A DNA stretch of 64,000 nt from Pseudomonas fluorescens (GTDB taxonomy: Bacteria > Pseudomonadota > Gammaproteobacteria > Pseudomonadales > Pseudomonadaceae), in the NCBI RefSeq assembly GCF_902497625.1, contig NZ_CABVGX010000012.1, forward strand, positions 1 to 64,000, in the 5' to 3' direction. Below the pieces are notes generated by a model. The model saw only the letters and a program-made list of their open reading frames with translations. It searched no databases and had not been told where the DNA came from. Positions 37,645 to 46,330 of this stretch are shown in pieces. How positions within the stretch are numbered: the stretch's first letter is position 1; the number at the start of each line of letters is the position of its first letter. The position numbers and the translations under genes were made by a program.

Positions 37645-37771
37645 GCTGTCGTTGACAGCCCAGCCCAGGTAGCTTGAACCTTCAAGGCTACGCCACGTTC
37701 GTGGTGGTTTACCCAAGTGCGATCAGCGTTCGGAAGCTCGCACGGTTACCGCCTCAGCGGTGATGAATGCC
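37645..37771 (+). ncRNA. Structured repeated element, copy A
   Basis: About 127 bases homologous to 61641-61769. Hairpins in order are GCTGTC/GACAGC (37645-37659), GTAGCTTGAA/TTCAAGGCTAC (37669-37691), CCACG/CGTGG (37693-37704), GTGCGA/TCGCAC (37717-37743) and ACCGC/GCGGT (37748-37761). Several stems keep pairing in the other copy through paired changes. It lies about 200 bases before the STY4534-like gene and is followed by a nested leader hairpin. It is probably a leader RNA, though a DNA element is possible. Confidence 0.6.
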
Positions 37772-37902
37772 CACTACCCCATGTCTGCTAACCACTACCG
37801 CAGACGTTCCTCAGCTGCACCGTTATTCCGCCAGACGCATCGTTCTGATCGTCATCGGCTTGCCGGTGGTGAGTCGTTCATCGCTCTTCTTCACCTTACC
37901 CA

Positions 37903-37932
37903 CCCTGACGGGGGCTCACTTCCCCATCAGGG
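37903..37932 (+). promoter_or_regulatory. Nested leader hairpin before the STY4534-like gene
   Basis: Outer stem CCCTGA (37903-37908) with TCAGGG (37927-37932); inner stem GGGG (37911-37914) with CCCC (37922-37925). It ends 40 bases before the start codon. The same CCC-GGGG-CCCC-GGG arrangement precedes three other ICE genes (38915, 61833, 62293). Confidence 0.55.
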
Positions 37933-37972
37933 ACTGTGCGTCGCCGTTTCCCCTTGAAACAGGAGAACCACC

Positions 37973-38554
37973 ATGGCCCACGCCAACCAATCCAAAGAAG
38001 CGACCACTTACTTCAACCTGCACACCGTCGGTATCGGCTACCTCAACCGTGTTCGTGAAGTCCAAGTCCGCCGCGGCCAACCATTCATTGCCTGCGATAT
38101 CGCAGCCCTGCACGGTGCCACCGATGCGGTGGAGTACACCCGCTTCGACTGCAAAGTCGCTGGGGGTGAAGCTGAACGCTTGATTCGTCTCTATATGGAC
38201 GCCGTCAACGCCGAGAAAAAGGTCTTGCTGTCGTTCCGTATCGGCGACCTGTGGATCGATCCGTTTCTCTATGAGAAAGGCGAGAAACAAGGCCAACCGG
38301 GCGCCAGCCTGAAAGGTCGTTTGCTGTTCATCGACTGGATCAAGATCAACGGCACGTTCGAATACAAAGCACCCGCCAGGCAGGAAGCAACAGCACCTGC
38401 TGAGCAAGCGCCAAACAGTGAACCATCCCCACCGTCGGCTGATGCCGAAGTTGAGGATACCGAAAACCCAATAGAGGCTCGGGTGGAACCTGAATCTCCA
38501 CCCGCTCCGCGCACGGCCCGCCGTGATGCCACCCGTACCGTTCAGTCCGCCTGA
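37973..38554 (+). CDS. STY4534-family ICE replication/accessory protein (DUF3577-like)
   Basis: A 193-residue protein. The folded N-terminal part (about 1-125) has STYFNLHTVGIGYLNRVREV-type sequence, here TTYFNLHTVGIGYLNRVRE, then ACDIAALHGATDAVEYTRFD and DLWIDPFLYEKG. These are shared by ICE proteins of the STY4534 group, which have an OB-fold-like pattern. The C-terminal about 60 residues are a low-complexity Pro/Glu/Ala tail, as in single-strand-binding-type proteins. It has a clear AGGAG ribosome-binding site and a leader hairpin, and is followed by a terminator-like hairpin, so it is a single-gene transcription unit. Role in replication or DNA processing is inferred from family context. 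Confidence 0.75.
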   Translation: MAHANQSKEATTYFNLHTVGIGYLNRVREVQVRRGQPFIACDIAALHGATDAVEYTRFDCKVAGGEAERLIRLYMDAVNAEKKVLLSFRIGDLWIDPFLYEKGEKQGQPGASLKGRLLFIDWIKINGTFEYKAPARQEATAPAEQAPNSEPSPPSADAEVEDTENPIEARVEPESPPAPRTARRDATRTVQSA

Positions 38555-38578
38555 ACAGTCCACGATGTTCCTCATCAA

Positions 38579-38600
38579 GGCGCTCCGTCGAGCGCCTTTT
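38579..38600 (+). terminator. Rho-independent terminator after the STY4534-like gene
   Basis: GGCGCTC (38579-38585) pairs with GAGCGCC (38590-38596) around CGTC, followed by TTTT and a pyrimidine-rich stretch. It starts 24 bases beyond the stop. Confidence 0.75.
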
Positions 38601-38624
38601 CTTCAATCAGCACAGGGGACCATT

Positions 38625-38882
38625 ATGGAATCCTTCTGGCTTTGCGACGACTGCCTGTTCGCTACAGCTTACGAGGACTACAGCACCTTATCGCTGTATT
38701 ACTCGCAGGATGAGGTCGAACAACGCATCGCCGCGATACATCGTGAGCTAGTTCGGTTGATGCCCATCAGTGCCGACTTCGATCCCGAAGCCGGCTGGGG
38801 AATAAGAACCTTTTCTCCATCGCCTTGCGACGGCTGTGGTTCACATCTACACGGTCAACGCCACCGATTCACTCGGCTGTAA
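38625..38882 (+). CDS. Small Cys-rich ICE protein of unknown function
   Basis: An 85-residue protein starting at 38625 after AGGGGACC. It begins [19 protein letters not shown] and ends with a [14 protein letters not shown] segment. The two Cys pairs (CDDC near 7-10, CDGC near 70-73) could form one zinc site, with an acidic helical middle between them. I do not recognise a named family. It lies between STY4534-like and RadC genes in the accessory row of the ICE. Confidence 0.6.
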   Translation: MESFWLCDDCLFATAYEDYSTLSLYYSQDEVEQRIAAIHRELVRLMPISADFDPEAGWGIRTFSPSPCDGCGSHLHGQRHRFTRL

Positions 38883-38914
38883 ACAGCGCGCCATCTGCTA
38901 ACGCCCAAGACTCC

Positions 38915-38952
38915 ACACCCACCTTGGGGGATACCACTCCCCTCGGGCGTGT
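38915..38952 (+). promoter_or_regulatory. Nested leader hairpin before radC
   Basis: Outer stem ACAC-CCC (38915-38920 region) with GGG-GTGT (38945-38952 region, one bulge); inner stem GGGG with CCCC. It ends 31 bases before the radC start and shares the arrangement of the other three leader hairpins. Confidence 0.5.
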
Positions 38953-38983
38953 ACCCCTGATTGTTCCCTTCGGAGGTACCGCC

Positions 38984-39478
38984 ATGAGCACCCAACTTAC
39001 ACTGATTGAGACCTCGGATTTCGAGGCTGATCGCATTGTCCAAGAAAACCAGCTGATCGACGAAGCGCAGCATATTCTGGATCGTCGGCTGTTCGCCCGC
39101 GGCCCTATCCTGACGTCGCCTGACACTGTTGCCTCCTACCTAAAACTGCAGCTTGCGCAACAAGAGCATGAAGTCTTCGGTGTGATCTTTCTCGATGCCA
39201 GGCACCGGGTGCTGGCATTCGAAGTCCTCTTTCACGGCAGCATTGATGGCGCCAGCGTTTACCCCCGCCAAGTCGTTAAGCGTTCCCTAGCGCATAACGC
39301 TGCGGCCGCCATTTTGGTTCACAACCATCCCTCGGGTTGTACAGAACCCAGCCAGGCGGATCGCGTCTTGACCGCACGGCTGAAGGAGGCCTTGGCCTTG
39401 ATCGAAGTGCGTGTATTGGATCACTTCATCGTGGGTGAAGGTCGTCCTCTCTCCCTTGCCGAATACGGCTGGCTTTAA
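38984..39478 (+). CDS. radC: RadC-family JAB/MPN-domain protein
   Basis: A 164-residue protein of the RadC (DUF2466) family. The JAMM metal-site motif is clear: [15 protein letters not shown] near 112-126, preceded by [22 protein letters not shown]. It lacks the N-terminal helix-hairpin-helix of chromosomal RadC, as is usual for ICE copies. The start at 38984 follows CGGAGG; the upstream frame crosses the leader hairpin. RadC-like proteins are common in ICEs near antirestriction and replication genes. Their biochemical role is unsettled. Confidence 0.88.
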   Translation: MSTQLTLIETSDFEADRIVQENQLIDEAQHILDRRLFARGPILTSPDTVASYLKLQLAQQEHEVFGVIFLDARHRVLAFEVLFHGSIDGASVYPRQVVKRSLAHNAAAAILVHNHPSGCTEPSQADRVLTARLKEALALIEVRVLDHFIVGEGRPLSLAEYGWL

Positions 39479-39485
39479 CCCTCAC

Positions 39486-39503
39486 AGGCGCCTTCGGGCG
39501 CCT
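39486..39503 (+). terminator. GC-rich UUCG hairpin after radC
   Basis: AGGCGCC and GGCGCCT pair around a TTCG tetraloop (39486-39503), followed by TGTTCATTTTC. It lies eight bases after the radC stop and 28 bases before the next ATG, so it may act as terminator or leader hairpin. Confidence 0.6.
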
Positions 39504-39530
39504 TGTTCATTTTCATTCTGGAGAACCCTC

Positions 39531-40286
39531 ATGAACCCCGCACACCAAGCCCCAGCTCTGCTGATGGCCTCAACCCCATTTGCTCGCGGCTACGACAACC
39601 TTCATATCGAACGGCTGCTACTGATCACCTACGAAAACGACTGCCCTCCCTGCGTTCGACCAGTGCACGACTCACAAGCACATCTGCCCGACAATGAGCT
39701 GCAACTGTTCACCTGCCTGTTCAATGACGATTTCGCCTTGATCAGCGAAGGCCAATCCATTCCGGATGAATTGGATGAATTAGATGAACGCTGCCAGTCC
39801 ACCGGGTTGGTGCGCCAAGTGATCTACGCCGTGATGGGCGACATGCTCAACGAGCGGCATCACCTCGGCGATCTGTACTCCCTGGAAGAAGCCCAAGCCA
39901 TGGTCCATCGCTTGAGCTTCGAAACGGGGCACTACAGTCGAGCCTGGGAGATCAGTACCGCACACCTTCCTGAAGAAGCGATGTTCTATCTGGAAGGATG
40001 GGCAAGTAACTCCGCTCCGAGGCAAACCGGCCTTTTGTTCGAGCTTTTCGAGTTGCCGGATTGCTGCGGCATCAGTTGCAAGCTGATTGGCACGCCATGG
40101 ACGGACGAAAACTTGCTGAACATTGAGGGCAAACGTTATTCAAGCTTGAGACAAGAGCAACTCGACGCAGGCACACCGGAAGTCCTAGTCAACGTACTGT
40201 ACCTGGCGGCATTGGCGGATGCGAGATTGTTGATCTTCGACCCCGACGCTGCCGTCTTGAATGGGCTCGCTATTTTTGATGAATAG
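39531..40286 (+). CDS. Conserved ICE protein of unknown function (possibly DUF5983-type)
   Basis: A 251-residue acidic soluble protein starting at 39531 after GGAGAA. Recognisable blocks are LHIERLLLITYENDCPPCVRP, LQLFTCLFNDDFALISEGQSIP and a Glu/Leu-rich C-terminal half. The VRPVHDSQAHLPDNELQLF stretch recurs in ICE hypothetical proteins, but I cannot give a function. No signal peptide, membrane segment or catalytic motif was seen. It is the last gene of the accessory row before the transfer operon. Confidence 0.6.
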   Translation: MNPAHQAPALLMASTPFARGYDNLHIERLLLITYENDCPPCVRPVHDSQAHLPDNELQLFTCLFNDDFALISEGQSIPDELDELDERCQSTGLVRQVIYAVMGDMLNERHHLGDLYSLEEAQAMVHRLSFETGHYSRAWEISTAHLPEEAMFYLEGWASNSAPRQTGLLFELFELPDCCGISCKLIGTPWTDENLLNIEGKRYSSLRQEQLDAGTPEVLVNVLYLAALADARLLIFDPDAAVLNGLAIFDE

Positions 40287-40348
40287 CAACGCGTTCAGCG
40301 TTAACACGACCCGCCTTGAATCAACTTTCTCACTGAGTTGCTCCTTCA

Positions 40349-40390
40349 CCTCATGTCAGGTTTTGCACTGAATCTGTCATGAGGTTTTTT
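40349..40390 (+). promoter_or_regulatory. Terminator-like hairpin that holds the ribosome-binding site of the first transfer gene
   Basis: CCTCATG (40349-40355) pairs with CATGAGG (40378-40384), followed by six T. The T-run ends two bases before the ATG at 40393, and the GAGG in the 3' arm is the only Shine-Dalgarno candidate for that gene. The hairpin would therefore both terminate transcription and hide the ribosome-binding site, which suggests attenuation of the transfer operon. Confidence 0.6.
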
Positions 40391-40392
40391 CC

Positions 40393-40935
40393 ATGGAGCG
40401 TTTTTTCACGCCTGTCTGCCTGCTGGGTTTGTTGAGCGCCTGCACCGCGCAAATCCCCAATACATTGCCAACCCATCCAGAGATCGACAGTGGCTCCAAT
40501 CGGGCCCAGCTTTCGAGGGACACAGCGGAAGGAAACCATCCGACAGAACTCCGCTATGGCCGCTATACGCTGGTCAGCACCGAGCCCACCACGGAACAAC
40601 GCTATCTTCTCGCTCAAATCATTGAAGTGAACATCCCGTCCAGCCTAAACCCCTCAGTGCAGGATGCGTTGCAGTACGTATTGCAGCGCTCGGGCTATTC
40701 GCTCTGCCCCGTTACTGCGTCGGTGAAGTTGCTGTTTACCCGGCCTCTGCCTGCAGCCCATTACCGGCTTGGTCCAATCCCTTTGCGCCGCGCGCTACAA
40801 GTGCTGGCTGGCCCCGCCTGGCAACTCACGACCGATGAAGTCAGCCGTTCGGTCTGCTTCGAACAGCAGAAAACGGATGCCGGTGTCGCGCTGATTACAC
40901 CCGTCTTGCCCCATCAATCGGAGGCGCGGTCATGA
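40393..40935 (+). CDS. PilL-like conjugative transfer lipoprotein (TIGR03748-type)
   Basis: A 180-residue lipoprotein. The lipobox LLSAC (about 13-17) follows a short hydrophobic leader. The mature part has ELRYGRYTLV, an SVQDALQYVLQRSGYSL segment and GPIPLRRALQVLAGPAWQL, which match the PilL N-terminal domain of ICE transfer regions. It is the first gene of the T4SS cluster and overlaps the next gene by four bases (ATGA at 40932). It probably sits at the outer membrane as part of the pilus or transfer channel. Confidence 0.8.
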   Translation: MERFFTPVCLLGLLSACTAQIPNTLPTHPEIDSGSNRAQLSRDTAEGNHPTELRYGRYTLVSTEPTTEQRYLLAQIIEVNIPSSLNPSVQDALQYVLQRSGYSLCPVTASVKLLFTRPLPAAHYRLGPIPLRRALQVLAGPAWQLTTDEVSRSVCFEQQKTDAGVALITPVLPHQSEARS

Positions 40936-41603
40936 AAGCCTCAACGTTTCAAACCCTCATCATCGGGCTCCTTTGCCTGGCGGTCGCCGGGCTGAGCGGT
41001 GGTTTGTATAACCAGTATCAACGCATGGCAAAACTGCAGAGCACGGACACGCAATACCGACAAACTTTGGACACCCTGCAACATGATTCAAGCGCCCTCA
41101 AGGATGCACAAGAGAAGCTGCAGTACGCGCTGAAAGACCTGAAGCAGATGGTCGATACTAGTGAGCAACAGGCCAATACCCTCGATCCGATGCTGGATCA
41201 GTGGGCGCAAGAAATACAGGAGCTGCGCGATGGTCTGGCAGCCCGCGCCACCGTGGCAGAACTGACAGCGCTGCGCGCACACCTTGAACAGGTCGAGCAG
41301 CAGTTCCAGGAGCACAAGACCCAGCCATCACCCCCACCGCCGTCGCCTTCCGCGACTAAACCGAAAAAGACCGCTCGCCCCAAGCCCGTCCCGCTCTCGC
41401 CACCGTTCTCGGTGTTGGGGGTCGAATCCCGTGGTGGTGAGCGCTTTTTGGCAGTCGCACCTCATGACAGTCGCTCTCTCATAGATGTTCGGCTGCTGCA
41501 TAGCGGCGAGCAGCTCGGAGCCTGGTACCTGAAAGTGCTGGAGCCGAACTCAGCCATCTTCGCGGTGGCCGCTCAGCCAGACCAGACCGTGCACCTCCCT
41601 TGA
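40932..41603 (+). CDS. ICE transfer-region membrane protein with coiled coil
   Basis: A 223-residue protein: one N-terminal membrane helix (about 8-27), a long coiled coil (about 35-125), a Pro/Lys-rich hinge (about 130-152) and a small C-terminal domain beginning PFSVLGVESRGGERFLAVAP. Inner-membrane bitopic topology with a periplasmic globular end is likely. It occupies the slot after PilL in ICE transfer clusters. No enzymatic motif was seen. Confidence 0.7.
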   Translation: MKASTFQTLIIGLLCLAVAGLSGGLYNQYQRMAKLQSTDTQYRQTLDTLQHDSSALKDAQEKLQYALKDLKQMVDTSEQQANTLDPMLDQWAQEIQELRDGLAARATVAELTALRAHLEQVEQQFQEHKTQPSPPPPSPSATKPKKTARPKPVPLSPPFSVLGVESRGGERFLAVAPHDSRSLIDVRLLHSGEQLGAWYLKVLEPNSAIFAVAAQPDQTVHLP

Positions 41604-41612
41604 GAAGCGATC

Positions 41613-42332
41613 ATGAACAGAGCGCTACTGCCCACCGTCGTCTGTCTCGCTTCGCTACTGGCCATGGACGCTGCGATGGGCAACCCCGTCACGACACAGT
41701 CACAGACCCAGGACACGCAGTCTGCTCCGCTGGGGCGCTCTGACTCTGAACAGGCAGCGAGCTGGGGCCTGACGGGGCAGGAGTGGACGCGCTTCGAACA
41801 GATCCAATCCGGCCCACGCGGTTTCTGGAGCCCGAACCTCGATCCGTTGACCGCGCTCGGGGTTGAGGCCCAGACCGACCAAGAGCGCCAGCGCTATGCC
41901 GAATTACAGGTAGCGCTGGAAGCCAAACGCGCCGAGCGCGAGTTGGCCTACCAAAACGCTTACGCCGCGGCCTGGACCAAGCTGTTTCCCGGGCTGCTAC
42001 CGATCCAGGGCATGGCATCCCCGCCCCCTATCAGCTCAGCGGCCGCGCCGCGCCAGGCTCTATTTGTGGAGGACCACTGCTCAGCGTGTACCGCCGAAGC
42101 CCAGCGTCTGCAAAGCAGCGACACGGCGTTCGATATCTACCTGGTGGGCAGCCAAGGCGAGGATGAACGCGTCCGTAGCTGGGCTCGGCAAGCGGGCATC
42201 GATCCCGTCAAGGTTCAACGCCGGCAGATCACCCTGAACCATGACCGTGGTCGCTGGTTCAGCCTGGGTGCCCCGGGGCCAATGCCTGCCACATTTCAAC
42301 AGGTGAATGGACAATGGCAACGCCTCGACTGA
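41613..42332 (+). CDS. TIGR03759-family ICE protein
   Basis: A 239-residue exported protein with a signal peptide ending near residue 23 (AAMG-NP). WGLTGQEWTRFEQIQSGPRGFWSPNLDPLTALGVEA is the diagnostic block. The C-terminal half contains CSAC (VEDHCSACTAEAQRL), a thioredoxin-like CxxC, so a periplasmic disulphide role is possible. It overlaps the next gene by 19 bases. Confidence 0.82.
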   Translation: MNRALLPTVVCLASLLAMDAAMGNPVTTQSQTQDTQSAPLGRSDSEQAASWGLTGQEWTRFEQIQSGPRGFWSPNLDPLTALGVEAQTDQERQRYAELQVALEAKRAERELAYQNAYAAAWTKLFPGLLPIQGMASPPPISSAAAPRQALFVEDHCSACTAEAQRLQSSDTAFDIYLVGSQGEDERVRSWARQAGIDPVKVQRRQITLNHDRGRWFSLGAPGPMPATFQQVNGQWQRLD

Positions 42333-42862
42333 GTGGTCTTGCGCTGGTGCTGACGGTGCTCGCCGTCCAGGCCGACCAACTTCCGCCTCCGGCCTATCAA
42401 TTGGCGGCGCATGACGCCGACATCCCTTCTATGGTGCTATTCGCAATTGCCCTGCAGGAGAGTGGTATCCACGTCCGTGGTCGATTGCTGCCCTGGCCCT
42501 GGACCCTGAACATCGCCGGAATACCCTACCGCTTCGCCACTCGCCAGGCCGCCTGTCACGCCTTACTTCAGGCGCTCGCGCGACATGACGCCAAGCGGGT
42601 CGATGTCGGTCTTGGACAAACCAACCTGGGTTACCACGGGCAACGTTATTCCAGCCCCTGCGAAGCCCTTGACCCTTACCGAAATCTCGCCGTGACCGCC
42701 GCGCTGTTGCAGGAGCATCACGCCACCACCGGTGATTGGGTATCAGCTGCCGGCCGATATCACCGCCCGGCAGGAGGAACGCCGGCCGCGCGTTACCGCG
42801 CCGGCTTTTCCCGGCAACTCGAACGGTTGCTGGTTTCTTTCAAACAGGGCACACCACCATGA
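42314..42862 (+). CDS. Lytic transglycosylase-like protein of the transfer region
   Basis: A 182-residue exported protein. After a short signal peptide come IPSMVLFAIALQESG (the SLT catalytic Glu region), PWPWTLNIAG, and DVGLGQTNLGYH with RNLAVTAALLQEH, the typical SLT goose-type lysozyme pattern. It should cut peptidoglycan to let the T4SS cross the wall. It overlaps both neighbours, with ATGA at 42859-42862. Confidence 0.82.
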   Translation: MATPRLSGLALVLTVLAVQADQLPPPAYQLAAHDADIPSMVLFAIALQESGIHVRGRLLPWPWTLNIAGIPYRFATRQAACHALLQALARHDAKRVDVGLGQTNLGYHGQRYSSPCEALDPYRNLAVTAALLQEHHATTGDWVSAAGRYHRPAGGTPAARYRAGFSRQLERLLVSFKQGTPP

Positions 42863-43374
42863 AGCGAATCCCCATCGCCTGTTATTTCATCCTGCTTTTG
42901 GTATCTTTCGCCCAGCCGGAACTGACCGTAGCCGGGGATCAGCCTAGCGACTTCACCCGACACCATTTTCAAGTTGCCAGGCCGCTAATAAACAACAAGA
43001 TCCAGCCTGATCGGGCCATGCATGCGGACCTGTCCACGTTTGCCGATGAAGCCTGGATACTGCCCATCCGTAGCCCCCACTTGAGCCCCGGCCAGATCAC
43101 GTATCGCGCCCTGAACATGCCGGGCTTGCGGCCATTTTTTCTGGTCGGTGACGATCCCCTGTCGCTGACTTGGCTGCGTCAGCGCGCTGCTGAACTGCAG
43201 GAAATGGGCGCGGCTGGCCTCGCCGTCGAAGTAGCCGACACTGAAGCCCTGGCCCGAATTCGCGCAGCCGCTCCAGACATCACCATCCTGCCGGTCAACG
43301 GCAACGACATCGCCACCCGCCTGCAGATTTTGCACTACCCCGTCTTGATCACCGCCACCTCATTGGGACAGTGA
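42859..43374 (+). CDS. TIGR03765-family ICE protein
   Basis: A 171-residue exported protein with a signal peptide to about residue 25. Diagnostic stretches are ADLSTFADEAWILPIRSPHLSPG and FFLVGDDPLSLTWLRQR, followed by an alternating helix-strand C-terminus. It lies between the transglycosylase and TraD genes, as is standard in PFL_47xx clusters. Biochemical role unknown. Confidence 0.8.
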   Translation: MKRIPIACYFILLLVSFAQPELTVAGDQPSDFTRHHFQVARPLINNKIQPDRAMHADLSTFADEAWILPIRSPHLSPGQITYRALNMPGLRPFFLVGDDPLSLTWLRQRAAELQEMGAAGLAVEVADTEALARIRAAAPDITILPVNGNDIATRLQILHYPVLITATSLGQ

Positions 43375-43382
43375 GTCAGGTC

Positions 43383-45488
43383 ATGGCCGAGCATGCGATG
43401 GAGTCCAAGCTCCGGCCAGCGGTCGAGTTGTACACCGTAACAATCTGCATCGCCGCCGCGGTGTTGTGCGTGTACTCGCCCTGGGCCGTGGCCCTGTCAC
43501 CCGAGATCGGGCAGGTTGCGGCGCTGGCCTATACCCTGTTCGGCCTGATCCGCCTGCGACAAGCCTGGGAGGTGTTGCGCTATCGGCGCAATATCCGCCG
43601 GCTGCCCCGCTACGAGCTGACCAGCCGGCAGATTCCGGTCAGTCGTAAGCGTTTGTTCATGGGTCGCGGCTTTCGCTGGACCCGCCTGCACACCCAGCGC
43701 TTGGTCGAGGCCCAGGATCCGGCGGTCGCCCATTATGTCGACCAACCGACCCACTACCGGCTGGCCCGTGAACTCGAACGGCGCCTGGAGCATGCACCGT
43801 TTCCGCTCTCGATACTGGCCCGTGTCACCGCCTGGGACAGTGCCTTCAATCCGTTGCGCCCTTTACCCCCAGTCGGTGGCTCGCCTCTGTTGCATGGGGT
43901 CGAGCCCAACGAAACGGAAGTCAGTCTGCCGCTGGGCGAACGGGTCGGACACACCCTGGTGCTGGGCACTACCCGTGTCGGCAAGACGCGACTCGCCGAG
44001 GTGTACATCACCCAGGACATTCACCGCGTCGAACATGAGGTGGTCATCGTCTTCGATCCGAAGGGCGATGCCGACCTGCTCAAACGCATGTACGTCGAAG
44101 CCAAACGGGCCGGTCGGGAAAAGGAATTCTATGTTTTCCATCTAGGCTGGCCAGAGATCTCCGCGCGTTACAACGCGGTGGGACGTTTCGGGCGCATCTC
44201 GGAGGTAGCATCGCGCATCGCTGGGCAACTCAGTGGCGAAGGCAACTCCGCAGCCTTTCGCGAGTTCGCCTGGCGCTTTGTCAACATCATTGCCCGGGCT
44301 TTGATCGAGTTGGGCCGGCGCCCAGACTACCTGCAGATCCAGCGACATGTGGTCAATATAGACGCGCTGTTCATCGAATACGCTCAGCAGTTTTTCGCCA
44401 AGACCGATCCGAAAGCCTGGGAAGTGATCGTCCAACTGGAAGGCAAACTCACTGAGAAGAACATTCCCCGGCATATGGTGGGACGCGAAAAGCGTGTGGT
44501 GGCCATCGAACAGTACCTGGCGGTGAAACGGGTATTCGATCCGGTGCTGGATGGACTGCGCTCGGCAGTACGTTACGACCGCACCTACTTCGACAAAATC
44601 GTTGCTTCGCTGCTGCCGCTGCTGGAGAAACTCACCACCGGCAAGACCGCCCAACTGCTGGCCCCCAACTACACCGACCTAGATGACCCGCGACCAATCT
44701 TCGACTGGATGCAGATCATTCGCAAACGCGGCATCGTTTACGTCGGCCTGGATGCGCTGACCGACGCCGAAGTCGCAGCCGCTGTGGGCAACTCCATGTT
44801 CGCTGATTTGGTCTCGGTCGCGGGCCACATCTACAAACATGGCATTGACCACGGCCTGCCCCCATCAGGCAGCAGCAGTGACAAGCTGCCGATAAACCTG
44901 CACGCTGATGAGTTCAACGAATTGATGGGCGATGAGTTCATCCCCCTGATCAACAAGGGTGGCGGCGCCGGTATCCAGGTAACCGCCTACACCCAGACCC
45001 TCAGCGATATCGAAGCACGTATCGGCAACCGCGCCAAAGCTGGCCAGGTGATTGGCAACTTCAACACCCTGCAGATGCTCCGCGTGCGCGAAACCGCCAC
45101 CGCTGAACTGCTCACCCAGCAGTTACCCAAGGTTAACGTGCTGACCAAGACCCTGATGTCGGGTGCGACGGACACATCCGATCCGGACGCCAACACGGAC
45201 TTCACCTCGTCCTCCCAGGACCGTGTCAGCAGCACCAGTGTGCCGCTGATCGAGCCTGCTCATATCGTCAGTTTGCCCAAGGGGCAAATGTTCTCCTTCC
45301 AGGCCGGTGGGCAGCTCTGGAAAGTCCGCATGCCGTTGCCAAAACCCTCCAACGTCGACGCCATGCCCAAGGACCTACAGGAACTCACTCAACGGATGCG
45401 GGCGGCCTATAACGCGCAGGCGGGGCAATGGTGGAGCGCAAGCGGTGGCGGCCCAACTACCAACTTCGATCTGGATCAGGTGGGGTAG
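43383..45488 (+). CDS. traD: Type IV coupling protein TraD
   Basis: About 701 residues from the ATG at 43383; a GTG at 43371 overlapping the previous stop would add four. Two N-terminal membrane helices (about 15-60) precede a VirD4/TraD-type ATPase with Walker A GTTRVGKTRL near 195 and a Walker B-like LHADEFNEL near 500, followed by VTAYTQTLSDIEAR. The protein links the relaxosome to the secretion channel and powers DNA export. The frame is intact, so this step of transfer looks functional. Confidence 0.9.
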   Translation: MAEHAMESKLRPAVELYTVTICIAAAVLCVYSPWAVALSPEIGQVAALAYTLFGLIRLRQAWEVLRYRRNIRRLPRYELTSRQIPVSRKRLFMGRGFRWTRLHTQRLVEAQDPAVAHYVDQPTHYRLARELERRLEHAPFPLSILARVTAWDSAFNPLRPLPPVGGSPLLHGVEPNETEVSLPLGERVGHTLVLGTTRVGKTRLAEVYITQDIHRVEHEVVIVFDPKGDADLLKRMYVEAKRAGREKEFYVFHLGWPEISARYNAVGRFGRISEVASRIAGQLSGEGNSAAFREFAWRFVNIIARALIELGRRPDYLQIQRHVVNIDALFIEYAQQFFAKTDPKAWEVIVQLEGKLTEKNIPRHMVGREKRVVAIEQYLAVKRVFDPVLDGLRSAVRYDRTYFDKIVASLLPLLEKLTTGKTAQLLAPNYTDLDDPRPIFDWMQIIRKRGIVYVGLDALTDAEVAAAVGNSMFADLVSVAGHIYKHGIDHGLPPSGSSSDKLPINLHADEFNELMGDEFIPLINKGGGAGIQVTAYTQTLSDIEARIGNRAKAGQVIGNFNTLQMLRVRETATAELLTQQLPKVNVLTKTLMSGATDTSDPDANTDFTSSSQDRVSSTSVPLIEPAHIVSLPKGQMFSFQAGGQLWKVRMPLPKPSNVDAMPKDLQELTQRMRAAYNAQAGQWWSASGGGPTTNFDLDQVG

Positions 45489-45578
45489 CCCTACCCCACA
45501 ACAGGTTTCGATTCAGCAGAAAACGATCCAGGAGACGTATTGCCCACATCAACTCTGCAGCGCGCAATGGGGTGAACT

Positions 45579-46310
45579 ATGGCGACTTCCACCCAGAACA
45601 CGCCGCCACAACCGATCCAGCGTCCGGGATTGATCATCTCGACGATCAGCCTAGTCCTGCGCATCATCGGTTTGCTGATTGCCTCGTTGCTGTTCTCGAT
45701 CCTCATCGAGTTCGCCGGGCTGCTACTGTTCTGGGGTGATCAGGGCTGGCGGCATAGTCAGGCTATGCTAACCAGTGAGTTGGGCTGGCTCAGCGAGCAC
45801 TTAAAAGCTTCACTTCTCATCCAACAGCCTGGGAAAACAATTGTCCAGTGGCTGGAGCTCCTCAATCAGTGGCTGCTGGTCAAGACTGGCTTTGAGGATT
45901 TTGCCCGGCAGGCGCGGGTTTCGGGCCAGGGCAATGGCTTCTGGAGCTGGGCGAATCAGCTCTACGTGAGCATTGAGGATTTCGTACTGGCGGCGGTGTA
46001 TGTGACCTTTACCTTCGTAGTGCGCCTAACCATCTTGGCTCTGGCCACACCGCTATTTTTGTTGGCCTCGTTCACCGGTTTTGTCGATGGTTTGATGCGC
46101 CGCGACCTGCGCAAGTTTGGAGCCGGGCGAGAAAGCAGTTTTGTCTATCACCGAGCTAAACGAGCAGTGATACCCCTGCTGCTCGTACCCTGGATCATGT
46201 ATCTGTCCCTGCCCTTTTCGCTCAATCCTATGGCCGTCTTTTTGCCTTGCGCGATGATGCTCGGAATAACGACAGCCATCACCGCGGCGACGTTTAAAAA
46301 ATACATTTAA
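45579..46310 (+). CDS. TIGR03747-family ICE membrane protein
   Basis: A 243-residue inner-membrane protein with about four or five helices. The second half carries FTGFVDGLMRRDLRKFGAGRESSFVYHRAKR, the family signature. It follows TraD by 90 bases, as in other elements of this group. Its exact role in the channel is not established. Confidence 0.85.
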   Translation: MATSTQNTPPQPIQRPGLIISTISLVLRIIGLLIASLLFSILIEFAGLLLFWGDQGWRHSQAMLTSELGWLSEHLKASLLIQQPGKTIVQWLELLNQWLLVKTGFEDFARQARVSGQGNGFWSWANQLYVSIEDFVLAAVYVTFTFVVRLTILALATPLFLLASFTGFVDGLMRRDLRKFGAGRESSFVYHRAKRAVIPLLLVPWIMYLSLPFSLNPMAVFLPCAMMLGITTAITAATFKKYI

Positions 46311-46330
46311 TAAAATGTAACGCTGACGTG

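Larger units (their letters stand above)
37076..37972. other. Long non-coding ICE region with strong hairpins
   Basis: Nearly 900 bases between topB and the STY4534-like gene contain no convincing gene. The overlapping small frames on both strands lack starts with ribosome-binding sites and known motifs. The region does hold structure: a GAGAAC/GTTCTC hairpin near 37098-37114, a 19-bp hairpin at 37278-37322, the conserved multi-hairpin element at 37645-37771 and a nested leader hairpin at 37903-37932. It may be a regulatory RNA, replication or transfer-related region. Confidence 0.6.
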
